Positions 41,808 through 50,737 of a stretch of 64,000 nt of DNA are shown here, piece by piece (within the stretch, counting starts at the first letter, position 1; each line of letters starts with the position of its first letter). The notes under the pieces are model-generated. The model had not been told where the DNA came from and did no database searches. It saw nothing but the letters and a program-made list of their open reading frames with translations. The translations under genes were made by a program, and so were the position numbers. The DNA lies in the NCBI RefSeq assembly GCF_001512305.1, contig NZ_LNUT01000004.1, positions 568,664 to 632,663 on the forward strand. The letters are read 5' to 3'. Origin of the DNA: Arthrobacter sp. EPSL27. GTDB taxonomy: Bacteria; Actinomycetota; Actinomycetes; Actinomycetales; Micrococcaceae.

Positions 41808-44381
41808 TCAGCTCCCGCGGGACCGGCGCTCCCGGCGCACGGCCCCGCGGGTGCTGGACCAAACACCGGCGAGACCGCGCCCTGCGCGCCGCCCTGCGCG
41901 TTGCGCTGCACGCCGGACCGCTCGGAACGGCGCCACCACGGCAGCGCGCCAGCTGGCCATCACCGAGGGCGGCAGCCACGCCGCTCGGAACCGCGCCAGC
42001 GGCCTGGCATGGGCGCCCAGCGATCCCCGGACCGCTGCGATCCGGCGCCCGGCCTCCGTCCCCCCGCCGGCCGTCCCGGCCGCAGCAGTTTCAGGGGCAG
42101 CAGTTTCAGGCACATGGTCCGCGCCCGACGGCGGGGGCCCGTACTGGCGGCGTTCAAAGTCCGCGGTGAGGGACCGCACGGCCCGGTGGCTGTCCGCGTC
42201 CGCGCCGTCCGGGTCGCCGAGTGCGCCGGAGGAGCGCAGCCGGTCGGAGAAATGCCGCGGGGTCTCACTGGGCCGGGGCGGCACACCGAAGTCCATGGCA
42301 AGGTCCCGCAGCTCCGCCCAGCCCAGCACGGCTGCGGCACCGCCCTGGTCAGCGCCCAGCCGGCGCCGGCGCCGCGCAGTGCGCGCCAGCCGCGGGGAGG
42401 CCAGCAGCAGCCCGAGGAGCAGCACCGCCCCGGCGCCGTACAGAACGGGCAACAGGCGGACGGCCGGATCCGCCGGGGCCGCAGCACCCGGCAGCGGCAG
42501 CGGCGCCACTGTGGGCTGCGGCGCGGGGTTGGCGCTGATGCTGGGGAGCAGGCCGTCATTGTTTTCGTTCGTGCTGGCACCGCTCGGGGCCTGGGCCTCG
42601 ATGGCGTAGGACGGGACGGCGCCGCGGGACGGGGTCGGTTCAAAGGGCACCCAGCCCAGCCCCTGGAAATACAGTTCCGGCCACGCGTGCGCGTCGCGGC
42701 CGTCGACCTCGTATTCGGGCAGGGCGCCCTGGCCCCCGATCGAGACCGTGCCGCCCGTGGACCGGCCCGGGGCGTAGCCGACGGCAATACGGCTGGGGAT
42801 GCCTTCCAGCCGGGCCATCACGGCCATGGCGGACGCGAAGTGGATGCAGTATCCGCTCTTCTGGTTCAGGAAGTCCGCCAGGACGGAGAGCCCGTTGCCG
42901 TCGTAGCCGCCCTGCACCGGGGACTGCAGTGAATAGGTGAATTCGATCGACCGCAGGTACCGCTGGATGGCCATGGCCCGCGCGTAGGCGGTGGTGCTTC
43001 CCTCCGTGACGGTCTGGGCGGTGGTGCGCACAATGTCCGGAACGTTGTCCGGGATGGCGGTGAACTGCTCGGGAACGCCCTGCACCGGACCGTTGGCCTG
43101 GGCCAGCAGGTCCGGGGTGAGCTGCGGGGACGCGGAGAGCACCACGTACTGCTGGTTGCGGGAGTTGGTATCCACCCCCTTGATGCTCAGCGTGGCGGGG
43201 TCCCAGCTCCACCGCCCGGTGAGGCCGTTGACGGCCTCGGGGGCGTACGGCGCGGGCAGGTAGGGGCTGGTGAACTGGCCGGTGTCGACGGCGGTGACCA
43301 CACGGACTTCCGCTGCCGCGGGCTCCAGGCCCGTTTCCATCCGGCCCGTGCCCAGCCGCCGGGTGCTGTCGCGGTCATCCGGCGCCCAGGTCTCCCCGTT
43401 GAAGTTGTCCACGGTCACTGACCGCAGGTAGGGGGCGGCCGGCGCGTTGGTGGCATAGGTGATGCGGCCCTCCCCGCTGGGGCTGCGCAGGCTGTTGCCC
43501 AGGCTGATCATCGGGTTGAGCCCGGTGGCCGTGCCGAAGGGGTTGAGCCGGGAGCCCTGCGGGAACGTGCCCTGGTCAAATCCCGGGATGACGAGCTGCA
43601 GCAGGAGGGTCACGGTCAGCGCCAGGGCCCCGGTCATGGCACCGCGGCGGAACTGGCCGGGATTCCGTGCGGTGTCGGCGCCGGTCCGCGGGTCGGGCGC
43701 GAACCAGTGGCTGACGGCGAGGATCATCAGGAAGCCGGCGGTGGCGCCGGCGAAGCCCAGCACGCCGACGCTTTGCGGCTTGATCATCGCGGGGACGACC
43801 AGGATGGCGAGGATCCCCAGCCCGCTCGTCGCCGGGAGGGCCAGCGGGTAGGCGAGGGCATCGATCAGGATCACCAGGAGCCCCAGGACGGCGCAGACCA
43901 CCAGGACGATCCCGGCATTGGGCGCCACGGGGGCGCTTTCCGCCAGGACGGTTTCGCTGGCCCGGCGCAGGTACCGGCCCACCTGCGGAAGGGTCTGGCC
44001 GGAGGGGATGAAGCCAAGAATGCTGTGCGGCCGGAAGAAGGTAAATGTCAGGATCAGCACCATCGCCGCCAGGGCACCGGCCGTGACAAAGACACTGCGC
44101 CACCGGAGCGCGCGGAGCCCGGCCATGGTGAACGCCACCGTGAGGACGGTCGAGAGCACGGGGGAGTACCAGGCCCAGCCGCGCAGCACCCCGTTGAGTC
44201 CCAGCGCGGCCCCGGCGACGGCGGCGGCCACCGATACGGCCATGAGCCACGGCTGCGCCCCCGCCTTCGTCCGGGGTTGCTGCCGCCCCGGGGACCCCGG
44301 TGCGAGGAAGGAACCGCTCTCTGCGGGTGCTCCGGACTGGCCGGGGCGCCCGCCCGCGCTGCGCTGGGGTGTCAGTGTCAT
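41808..44381 (-). CDS. TgpA-type transglutaminase-like membrane protein
   Basis: The 857-residue protein has about seven N-terminal helices (DUF3488, to about residue 265), an extracellular transglutaminase core with the Cys in SGYCIHFASAMAV (near 510) and His in GRDAHAWPELYF (near 563) followed by GWVPFEPTPSRG, a further helix near 665 and an Arg-rich cytoplasmic tail. The third catalytic position, usually Asp (FDPT), is Glu. It is the last gene of a moxR-DUF58-transglutaminase operon, a common actinobacterial set whose function is unknown, perhaps envelope protein assembly or maturation. Its ATG overlaps the DUF58 stop by four bases. Confidence 0.88.
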   Translation of the reverse strand: MTLTPQRSAGGRPGQSGAPAESGSFLAPGSPGRQQPRTKAGAQPWLMAVSVAAAVAGAALGLNGVLRGWAWYSPVLSTVLTVAFTMAGLRALRWRSVFVTAGALAAMVLILTFTFFRPHSILGFIPSGQTLPQVGRYLRRASETVLAESAPVAPNAGIVLVVCAVLGLLVILIDALAYPLALPATSGLGILAILVVPAMIKPQSVGVLGFAGATAGFLMILAVSHWFAPDPRTGADTARNPGQFRRGAMTGALALTVTLLLQLVIPGFDQGTFPQGSRLNPFGTATGLNPMISLGNSLRSPSGEGRITYATNAPAAPYLRSVTVDNFNGETWAPDDRDSTRRLGTGRMETGLEPAAAEVRVVTAVDTGQFTSPYLPAPYAPEAVNGLTGRWSWDPATLSIKGVDTNSRNQQYVVLSASPQLTPDLLAQANGPVQGVPEQFTAIPDNVPDIVRTTAQTVTEGSTTAYARAMAIQRYLRSIEFTYSLQSPVQGGYDGNGLSVLADFLNQKSGYCIHFASAMAVMARLEGIPSRIAVGYAPGRSTGGTVSIGGQGALPEYEVDGRDAHAWPELYFQGLGWVPFEPTPSRGAVPSYAIEAQAPSGASTNENNDGLLPSISANPAPQPTVAPLPLPGAAAPADPAVRLLPVLYGAGAVLLLGLLLASPRLARTARRRRRLGADQGGAAAVLGWAELRDLAMDFGVPPRPSETPRHFSDRLRSSGALGDPDGADADSHRAVRSLTADFERRQYGPPPSGADHVPETAAPETAAAGTAGGGTEAGRRIAAVRGSLGAHARPLARFRAAWLPPSVMASWRAAVVAPFRAVRRAAQRAGRRAGRGLAGVWSSTRGAVRRERRSRGS

Positions 44382-45832
44382 CGCCGGGCCCCCGCTCCGC
44401 GCCGGACATCGGCGGCACCGGCCAGCGGCGCCGCCCCGCCGTCGTCGAAGGCAGACCAGGCAGCAGCAAGGGGCGTGGACGGGGCCGCGGCGACCGCACG
44501 CCAGCCGCCGAGCCGGAGGATGCCGAGCACCTCGTCCAGGTCCCCGGGCCGCTCCGTGACCACCAGGGCAAAGGCGTTGGCGGCGTACCCGGCGGCGGGG
44601 GACAGCGCACGGGCCTCGGCCGGCGTGAGGTTTCCCAGGATCGCCAGGACCGGCCCGCGCATCCGGTGCGCAGCCAGCTTGTCCATCAGCCGGTCATCGA
44701 ACGGCTGGGGGCCCGCCTCGGCACCGGAGGGGTGGCGGGGAGCCCGGCGGGACGCCGGATCCCTGTGGCCGTGGTGGGACCCGGACAGCTGGATCGCCGC
44801 CAGGGCCTCGGCGACGGACTGCAGGCCGGACGCGCCGGCGTATTCCTCGGCGTCCGGCTCGGGGGCCGACCGGGAATGCTGGAAGGCAGGCTCCCCGGCA
44901 ACGTCGAGGAAGCGCAGCGCGTAATTGCGCTCGGCGAGGTGCGCGGCGATCGACACAGCGGCCGTCACGGCCCATTCGAAGGCGTCGGTGGTGACGAGCT
45001 CGTGGCTGTCCGGGCCGAACGTGCCGCGGTGGTCAGCACTGCGGTGGTCGGCTCCCCGGTGGTCCGCGCCGCGGGTAAAGGCGGCGAGCCGCTGGTCCAG
45101 GATGACGGTCGCTTCCGGAGTGGTGACCGACTCCTCCTGGCGGACCATCAGCTCCCCGTGCCGGGCGGTTGCCGCCCAGTGCACCCGGCGCATCGGGTCG
45201 CCGTGGCGGTATTCCCTGGTCATCACGTCGTCATCGCTCGGGTTCGCCCGGATGCGCGTGGCGGTGACGCCGTCATGCCCCCGGGCGCCGGCCAGGCCGG
45301 TGGCCGGAAGTTCGACGGCGGCGGGGGTCACCGTGAGGATGTCGCCGTCGTCGATGGCATGTCGGTGCAGCGAGAGCCCGAAGGGGTCGCTGAACTCGGC
45401 CGTCACCGGACCGATCAGGAACTGGCCGCGTTTGCCGGAGCGGAGGTGGTACTCGTAGCGGCTGGTCCTGCCCTCGGCTGTCCGGGCCGGGAACCGGAAC
45501 ACGGGGGACTCCCCGAACCGGGCGGGCAGGCGCTCTTCCATGAGGGCCTGGCCGGAGCCGGTTCCGGTCCGGGCGACCGCCAGCCGGACGGTGGTGGTGG
45601 CGGAGGTCTCCACGCTGGCGGGGCTGAACTCGCGGTAAACCTGGAAATTCGGCTTCAGCGCGCGGGTTCCGGCCAGCGACAGCAGCGGCAGGACCACCAG
45701 GAGGATGGCCAGCGCCAGCAGGTCCCGGCGCCCCATGATCTGGGCGGCCAGCAGGAAGACCGCGCCGGCGCCCAACAGTCCCCAGCCGCGGTTGGTGAAG
45801 ATGTGCTTCGGGAACCGGTCGATCAGCGCCAC
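44378..45832 (-). CDS. DUF58 domain protein
   Basis: The 484-residue membrane protein has two helices near residues 15-60 and a DUF58 domain with VMTREYRHGDPMRRVHWAATARHGELMVRQEE (near 205-235). DUF58 proteins have a VWA-like fold and act with MoxR ATPases. GTG at 45832 is chosen because it starts 13 bases after moxR and begins the family sequence; the frame is open far upstream through moxR without family match. An RGADHRGADHRSADHRG insertion (about 256-271) comes from a 15-bp tandem repeat at 45024-45068. Confidence 0.85.
   Translation of the reverse strand: MALIDRFPKHIFTNRGWGLLGAGAVFLLAAQIMGRRDLLALAILLVVLPLLSLAGTRALKPNFQVYREFSPASVETSATTTVRLAVARTGTGSGQALMEERLPARFGESPVFRFPARTAEGRTSRYEYHLRSGKRGQFLIGPVTAEFSDPFGLSLHRHAIDDGDILTVTPAAVELPATGLAGARGHDGVTATRIRANPSDDDVMTREYRHGDPMRRVHWAATARHGELMVRQEESVTTPEATVILDQRLAAFTRGADHRGADHRSADHRGTFGPDSHELVTTDAFEWAVTAAVSIAAHLAERNYALRFLDVAGEPAFQHSRSAPEPDAEEYAGASGLQSVAEALAAIQLSGSHHGHRDPASRRAPRHPSGAEAGPQPFDDRLMDKLAAHRMRGPVLAILGNLTPAEARALSPAAGYAANAFALVVTERPGDLDEVLGILRLGGWRAVAAAPSTPLAAAWSAFDDGGAAPLAGAADVRRGAGARR
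45024..45068 (-). repeat. 15-bp coding tandem repeat in the DUF58 gene
   Basis: CGGTGGTC recurs at 45027, 45042 and 45057 (period 15), giving three GADHR/SADHR-like blocks. Confidence 0.8.
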
Positions 45833-45845
45833 AGCCGGGGCACCC

Positions 45846-46991
45846 CTAGCGGCGGTTCTGCAGCGTGGCGGCCGGTGCGGCCGCCGTGCCGCGGGCGCCC
45901 TGGCCGGCGGAGGCGGGCCCCGCCCCTGCCATGTCCGGGCTGACCGGGATTCGAGCCAGGATGGCGCGGATGACGCTCTGCGGGGTCTCGCCCGTACTGG
46001 CGGCTTTCCGGTCCAGGATGATCCGGTGGGCGAGCACGGATTCGGCAACGCTGACGACGTCGTCCGGCAGCACGAAGTCCCGTCCGTCCAGGGCCGCGGT
46101 GGCTTTGGCCGCGCGGAGCAGCTGGAGCATGGACCGGGGGCTCGCGCCCAGCCGGAGCAGGCCGCTTTCCCGCGTCGCCCGGCCCAGGGACACCGTGTAG
46201 TCCTTGATCGACTGGGAGACATAGACCTGCCGCACGGTTTCGATCATGGCGGCCACCTCGGCGGCGGTGACGACGGCGGTGACCTTGGCCAGCGGGGACG
46301 CAGCCTGGTGGGTCTCCAGCATCTCCATCTCGGCCTCCTTGTCCGGATACCCCATGGAGATACGCGCCATAAAACGGTCCCGCTGTGCCTCCGGGAGCGG
46401 GTAGGTCCCTTCCATCTCAATCGGGTTCTGCGTGGCCACCACCATAAAAGGCTCGTCCAGCTTGTAGGACTTCCCGTCCACGGTGACCTGGTGCTCCTCC
46501 ATGCATTCCAGCAGCGCCGACTGGGTCTTCGCCGAGGCCCGGTTGATTTCATCGCCGATAACGATGTTCGCGAAGACCGCACCGGGCCGGAACTCAAAGG
46601 ACCGGGAAGCCTGGTTGTAGATGGACACCCCGGTGACATCGGAGGGGAGCAGGTCAGGGGTGAACTGGATGCGGCTCACCGAGCAGTCAATGGTGCGGGC
46701 CAGCGTCTTCGCCAGCAGTGTCTTGCCGACCCCGGGCACGTCCTCGAGGAGCAGGTGCCCCTGGGCCAGCAGCACGGTGAGGGCCAGCTTGGCCGCATCC
46801 GCCTTGCCGTCGATCACCGTATTGATGGCGGCCAGGATGTCCCTGCTGGCGGAGCTGAACGCCTCCGGGTCCATGGCAGCCGGCGGCTGCCCCTGGCGCG
46901 GGGTTCCCGGGCGGCCGGACGCGGCGGACCCGTCCCTGAGGCCCTGGCCCTCGGGGAGGGCTTCGTCTAGGGAGGTGCGCTGGTAATCCAT
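45846..46991 (-). CDS. MoxR-family AAA ATPase
   Basis: MoxR ATPases act as chaperones in assembling or activating metal- or VWA-containing complexes. The 381-residue protein has a variable N-terminus (about 1-45), Walker A in LLEDVPGVGKT (about 80-90), Walker B in NIVIGDEINRASAKTQSALLECMEEHQV and sensor 1 in ATQNPIEMEGTYPLPEAQRDRF. The start has a GAAAGG ribosome site. It leads the operon with DUF58 and the transglutaminase, and is divergent from tatD. Confidence 0.93.
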   Translation of the reverse strand: MDYQRTSLDEALPEGQGLRDGSAASGRPGTPRQGQPPAAMDPEAFSSASRDILAAINTVIDGKADAAKLALTVLLAQGHLLLEDVPGVGKTLLAKTLARTIDCSVSRIQFTPDLLPSDVTGVSIYNQASRSFEFRPGAVFANIVIGDEINRASAKTQSALLECMEEHQVTVDGKSYKLDEPFMVVATQNPIEMEGTYPLPEAQRDRFMARISMGYPDKEAEMEMLETHQAASPLAKVTAVVTAAEVAAMIETVRQVYVSQSIKDYTVSLGRATRESGLLRLGASPRSMLQLLRAAKATAALDGRDFVLPDDVVSVAESVLAHRIILDRKAASTGETPQSVIRAILARIPVSPDMAGAGPASAGQGARGTAAAPAATLQNRR

Positions 46992-47028
46992 CGGTAGCCT
47001 TTCAGCCCTGGTGGTACCCGGGACGGGT

Positions 47029-47077
47029 CAGTTGTGGTTGTACGGCCACTGCCAATAACAGCGTACTCACACAACTG
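47029..47077. promoter_or_regulatory. inverted repeat in the moxR-tatD gap
   Basis: CAGTTGTG (47029-47036) and its reverse complement CACAACTG (47070-47077), 33 bases apart, lie in the shared control region of two divergent genes. Low certainty. Confidence 0.3.
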
Positions 47078-47202
47078 CCGGGCCTGACAGAGAGTTCCGG
47101 GCAAATATCCGGCAGCCAGCAGGGAGGGGAAGCGACAGCGGAAATAGCGCGGCTGCGTTAATACGTGCACGGGGGCATTTACCCGGCTCCGGCGGCCTTC
47201 GC

Positions 47203-47208
47203 TAGGGT
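47203..47208 (+). promoter_or_regulatory. -10 element of tatD, leaderless
   Basis: TAGGGT, six bases (AGGAGG) from ATG 47215. The gap also happens to be a perfect ribosome-site core. Confidence 0.5.
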
Positions 47209-47214
47209 AGGAGG

Positions 47215-48120
47215 ATGCACAATCCCCTGACCCCCGTCCCCTTCCGTGCGTCCGGCAGCGATGGCTCCGGCCGGCAGGGATACCCGCCGGCGCCGGAGCC
47301 GCTCCCGGTGCCGGTCATGGACAACCACACCCACCTGGATTTCCCGTGGGATGGGGAGCCGCGGGTCAGCATCGCCGATGCGCTGGATGCCGCCGAAGCC
47401 GTCGGGGTGCGCGGCGCGGTGCAGGTGGGATGCGACCTTGAGTCGTCCCGGTTCACGGTGCAGGCCGTGGAGCAGGACCGGCGGCTGCTGGGCGCCGTCG
47501 CCCTCCACCCCAATGACGCTCCGGAGTACGCCGCCCGCGGCGAACTCGAAGGCGCCCTGGCCGAGATCGAGGCGCTCGCGGCGCACCCCCGGATCCGGGC
47601 GATCGGCGAGACCGGGCTGGATTTCTTCCGCACCGAGGGGGAGGGGCTGGTCCACCAGCGCTACTCCTTCCGCCGCCACATTGACATCGCCAAGCGGCTC
47701 GGGCTGACGCTGCAGATCCATGACCGCGACGCCCATGACGACGTCGTCCAGGTGCTGCGGGAGGAAGGCGCCCCCGAGCGGGTGGTGTTCCACTGCTTCT
47801 CCGGCGGGGAGGAGCTGGCCCGGATCTGCAACACCGAGGGCTGGTACATGTCCTTCGCCGGGACCATAACGTTCAAAAACGCCGCCAACCTGCGTGCCGC
47901 GCTGGCCCTCGCTGAGCCGGAACGGATCCTGGTCGAGACCGATGCGCCGTTCCTCACGCCGCACCCGCACCGGGGCCGGCCGAACGCCAGCTACATGGTC
48001 CCGTACACCGTCCGCGCCATGGCCGAATTGACTGGATGGGAACTCTCGGAACTGTGCGCGGGAATCACGGAAAATACCGTGCGCGCCTACGGATCCTGGG
48101 ACCAATACGACGAAAATTGA
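47215..48120 (+). CDS. tatD: TatD family metal-dependent hydrolase/DNase
   Basis: TatD proteins are 3'-5' exonucleases of the amidohydrolase fold. The 301-residue protein has the metal motif MDNHTHLDFP (about 35-44), AIGETGLDFF (about 134-143), LQIHDRDAHDD, VFHCFSGG and VETDAPFLTPHPHRGRPN. The first 33 residues are low-complexity and weakly conserved, so the GTG/ATG near residue 33-35 is also possible, but a -10 six bases before ATG 47215 favours it. It precedes rpfB, as Rv1008-Rv1009 in M. tuberculosis. Confidence 0.93.
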   Translation: MHNPLTPVPFRASGSDGSGRQGYPPAPEPLPVPVMDNHTHLDFPWDGEPRVSIADALDAAEAVGVRGAVQVGCDLESSRFTVQAVEQDRRLLGAVALHPNDAPEYAARGELEGALAEIEALAAHPRIRAIGETGLDFFRTEGEGLVHQRYSFRRHIDIAKRLGLTLQIHDRDAHDDVVQVLREEGAPERVVFHCFSGGEELARICNTEGWYMSFAGTITFKNAANLRAALALAEPERILVETDAPFLTPHPHRGRPNASYMVPYTVRAMAELTGWELSELCAGITENTVRAYGSWDQYDEN

Positions 48121-48386
48121 CTCCGGTCATTGGATACCGGGTATGCATAATTTGTTGGCTGGTTTATAACGCTCCGGTTACAGTGGTCAACTATTAGCCG
48201 GGGTCGGGGAAGGCCATCGGATAATTTCTCTCCTGCAGGGCGCGCATCGTGGCCAACGAACCATGGGCGCGCTCTCGTTTGTGAGCTGGCAGTGCACTCA
48301 GCTGCCGCGGACTCAACGCACCGCCTGCGGTGCTGCCTCCGGGCTGTCTGCGGTAGTCGGTTTCGTGCGCTTTTCCCCGTGCCCGG
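48121..48386. promoter_or_regulatory. rpfB upstream region
   Basis: A 266-bp gap. TTGACT (48117-48122) and the AT-rich TATGCATAAT (48142-48151) could be promoter boxes but are 19-23 bases apart. TAACG-CTCC-GGTTA (around 48167-48180) is an imperfect palindrome similar in style to GTAAC-type response-regulator boxes. I found no convincing riboswitch. Confidence 0.3.
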
Positions 48387-49565
48387 ATGGTCCAAGAGAT
48401 ATGGGCAATCGTGGTCAAGTTCTTTACATCGGATGGCAAGTTCAGCTTCGTCAAAGTCGGCACCCAACTCGTCGTCCTTGTGGCGCTCGTGCTGGGTCTT
48501 GTCGCCTTCGTCGGCAACAACAAGACGGTCACCCTCAACGTCGACGGCAAAGTGAGTTCAGTCCAGACCTTCGGCGGTACCGTCGGCCAGGTGGTCAAGG
48601 GCGCCAACCTCGAACTCCAGCCCTCCGACAAGGTCTCGCCAGCCACGGACTCCCATGTACAGGACGGTTCCGTCATCAACGTCAACCTCGCCAAGGCCGT
48701 CAAGGTCAGCCTGGACGGCGCGGAGCGGACCATCAACACCACCGCGCCCACGGTCGAGGGCCTCGTGACGGAACTCGGTGTCGCCAGCGCCTCGGAGCTT
48801 TCCGTTCCGAAGGATGCGCAGCTCTCCGTGTCCGGTTCCTTCGTGTCCATCTCGACGCCGAAGACCGTAAGCATCGTCGCTGACGGCAAGGCCGAGACGA
48901 CCACCACCACCGCCCCCAGCGTCTCCCAGGTGCTTGCCGACGCCGGCATCACCCTCGGTGCCAGCGACCGGGTGTCGCAGCCGGGCAACGCCCCTGTGGT
49001 CAATGACATGGTGATCAAGGTTTCCCGGGTGGACGTCAGCCAGACCGCAGAGGCAACCGAGCCCGTGCCGTTCGAAACCCTCACCACCGAAGACCCAGCA
49101 CTGACCAAGGGCGAGAAAAAGGTGACCCAGGCCGGCGTGGCCGGCACCATCAACAAGAGCTTCAAGCTGGTCCTCGTGGACGGCCGGGAAGCGTCCCGCA
49201 CCCTGGTGGCGCAGTCCGTCAGCACCCAGCCGGTCACCGAAAAGGTCACCATCGGCACCAAGCCCAAGCCTGCCGCCCAGTCCGGCGGCGCCAACACCGG
49301 CGCCGCAGCCCCCGCCATGATGAACGAGGCCATGTGGGACAAGATCGCCCAGTGCGAGTCCACGGGCAACTGGAGCAGCAACACCGGCAACGGCTACTAC
49401 GGCGGACTGCAGTTCGACATCCGGACCTGGCTTGGATCCGGCGGCGGCGCTTACGCCCCCAACGCCAGCCTAGCCACCAAGGCCCAGCAGATCGACATCG
49501 CCAACCGCGTCTACGCACAGCGCGGCCTGCAGCCCTGGGGCTGCGGCTGGGCAGCCAGCCGCTAG
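48387..49565 (+). CDS. rpfB: resuscitation-promoting factor RpfB
   Basis: Secreted muralytic enzyme that helps dormant cells resume growth by cutting peptidoglycan glycan strands. The 392-residue protein has a membrane anchor (about 26-43), three DUF348 ubiquitin-like repeats (about 46-100, 104-157, 160-217), a G5 domain (about 222-293) and a C-terminal Rpf lysozyme-like domain with catalytic Glu324 in QCESTGNWS and the disulfide pair Cys323-Cys386. The start is uncertain: ATG 48387 lacks a ribosome site and GTG 48411 (residue 9) is an alternative. Order tatD-rpfB-ksgA-ispE matches M. tuberculosis Rv1008-Rv1011. Confidence 0.95.
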   Translation: MVQEIWAIVVKFFTSDGKFSFVKVGTQLVVLVALVLGLVAFVGNNKTVTLNVDGKVSSVQTFGGTVGQVVKGANLELQPSDKVSPATDSHVQDGSVINVNLAKAVKVSLDGAERTINTTAPTVEGLVTELGVASASELSVPKDAQLSVSGSFVSISTPKTVSIVADGKAETTTTTAPSVSQVLADAGITLGASDRVSQPGNAPVVNDMVIKVSRVDVSQTAEATEPVPFETLTTEDPALTKGEKKVTQAGVAGTINKSFKLVLVDGREASRTLVAQSVSTQPVTEKVTIGTKPKPAAQSGGANTGAAAPAMMNEAMWDKIAQCESTGNWSSNTGNGYYGGLQFDIRTWLGSGGGAYAPNASLATKAQQIDIANRVYAQRGLQPWGCGWAASR

Positions 49566-49647
49566 AGGCACAGCGCCAGCTTCCCGGCTCCTGCCGGGGG
49601 ACGGCATCCACGGCATCCGCAGCAGTTGACCACAGCGGCGGACGCCC

Positions 49648-49688
49648 CGGCGAAGGCCGGGTCCGGTTTCCGGGCCCGGCCTTCGCCG
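49648..49688 (+). terminator. rpfB terminator hairpin
   Basis: A 19-bp stem (49648-49666 with 49670-49688), loop TTT, with one G-U pair. Arms begin CGGCGAAGGCC and end GGCCTTCGCCG. No T-run follows. Confidence 0.65.
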
Positions 49689-49693
49689 TGCCC

Positions 49694-49746
49694 GGCTGTT
49701 GATACCCGGCTGTCGCGAGGGCTGGCTGTTGATGCCCGGCTGTCGC
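49694..49746. repeat. 30-bp-period direct repeat before ksgA
   Basis: A 23-base word starting GGCTGTTGATRCCCGGC occurs at 49694-49716 and 49724-49746 with one difference. Each copy itself holds GGCTGTTG and GGCTGTCG half-words. It lies just before the ksgA -10. Confidence 0.8.
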
Positions 49747-49768
49747 CAGGCCCGGCGGAGCGGCGGGA

Positions 49769-49774
49769 TAGGAT
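49769..49774 (+). promoter_or_regulatory. -10 element of ksgA, leaderless
   Basis: TAGGAT, six bases from GTG 49781. Confidence 0.55.
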
Positions 49775-49780
49775 ACCTAG

Positions 49781-50656
49781 GTGACTGAACCGACCCCCTC
49801 CGCGCCGGCACCCCTCCTGGGCGCCTCCGACATCCGCAGGCTGGCCGAGGAAATCGGGGTCCGGCCCACCAAAACCCTCGGCCAGAACTTCGTCATCGAC
49901 GGCAACACGATCCGCAGGATCGTCGCCGCCGCAGACATCCACCCGGACGAGACCGTCCTCGAAGTCGGGCCCGGGCTGGGATCCCTCACCCTGGGCCTCC
50001 TGGACGCCGCCCGGTCCGTCGTCGCCGTCGAGATCGATCCGGTCCTGGCCGGCAAGCTGCCCGGCACCGTCGCCCAGTGGCGGCCGGAGGCCGTGGACAA
50101 TTTCCACCTGGTCCTCGCCGACGCCATGCAGGTCACCGAGCTCCCCGTCGAGCCCACCGCGCTGGTGGCGAATCTGCCCTACAACGTTGCCGTCCCCGTG
50201 GTGCTGCACCTGCTGCAGCACTTTCCCAGCCTCCGGCACGGCCTGGTGATGGTCCAGGACGAGGTGGCCGACCGGCTCGCCGCCGGCCCCGGGTCCAAGA
50301 CGTACGGTGTTCCCTCGGTCAAGGCGGCCTGGTACAGCAGCATGCGCAAAGCCGGTGTGATCGGCATGAACGTCTTCTGGCCGGCGCCCAAGATCCACTC
50401 CGGTCTGGTGGCCTTCACCCGCCGTGAACCACCCGCCACCACCGCCACCCGGGAGCAGGTGTTCGCCGTCATCGACGCCGCCTTCGCCCAGCGGCGCAAG
50501 ACCCTCCGCGCCGCCTTGGCGGGATGGGCCGGTACCGCGGCAGAGGCCGAGCGCTGCCTACGCGCTGCCGGCGTCGACCCCACCGCCCGCGGTGAAGTGA
50601 TCGACATCGCCGCGTTTTCCCGGATCGCGGAAGCGCGGGAACAGCCGGCCCACTGA
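49781..50656 (+). CDS. rsmA: 16S rRNA dimethyladenosine transferase
   Basis: SAM-dependent N6,N6-dimethylation of A1518 and A1519 in 16S rRNA helix 45, a late 30S assembly step (also called KsgA). The 291-residue Rossmann-fold enzyme has [10 protein letters not shown] (about 30-39), [12 protein letters not shown] (about 62-73), VEIDPVLAG and the catalytic [10 protein letters not shown] (about 130-139). The start is GTG 49781 with TAGGAT six bases upstream, so the message is probably leaderless. Confidence 0.95.
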   Translation: MTEPTPSAPAPLLGASDIRRLAEEIGVRPTKTLGQNFVIDGNTIRRIVAAADIHPDETVLEVGPGLGSLTLGLLDAARSVVAVEIDPVLAGKLPGTVAQWRPEAVDNFHLVLADAMQVTELPVEPTALVANLPYNVAVPVVLHLLQHFPSLRHGLVMVQDEVADRLAAGPGSKTYGVPSVKAAWYSSMRKAGVIGMNVFWPAPKIHSGLVAFTRREPPATTATREQVFAVIDAAFAQRRKTLRAALAGWAGTAAEAERCLRAAGVDPTARGEVIDIAAFSRIAEAREQPAH

Positions 50657-50725
50657 GGCCTGCGGCGCGCCGGCGAGGGCGCCCCCGGCCCGGCGCCCTG
50701 CTTGGAGCCTGACCCCGCCATGCCA

Positions 50726-50731
50726 TAGCGT
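50726..50731 (+). promoter_or_regulatory. -10 element of ispE, leaderless
   Basis: TAGCGT, six bases from ATG 50738. TTGGAG (50702-50707) is a possible -35 with an 18-base spacer. Confidence 0.55.
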
Positions 50732-50737
50732 GGAGCC

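Noticed and set aside
48121..48386. ydaO-type (c-di-AMP) riboswitch upstream of rpfB
   Set aside because: Rpf genes often have one, but the characteristic conserved segments were not seen here.
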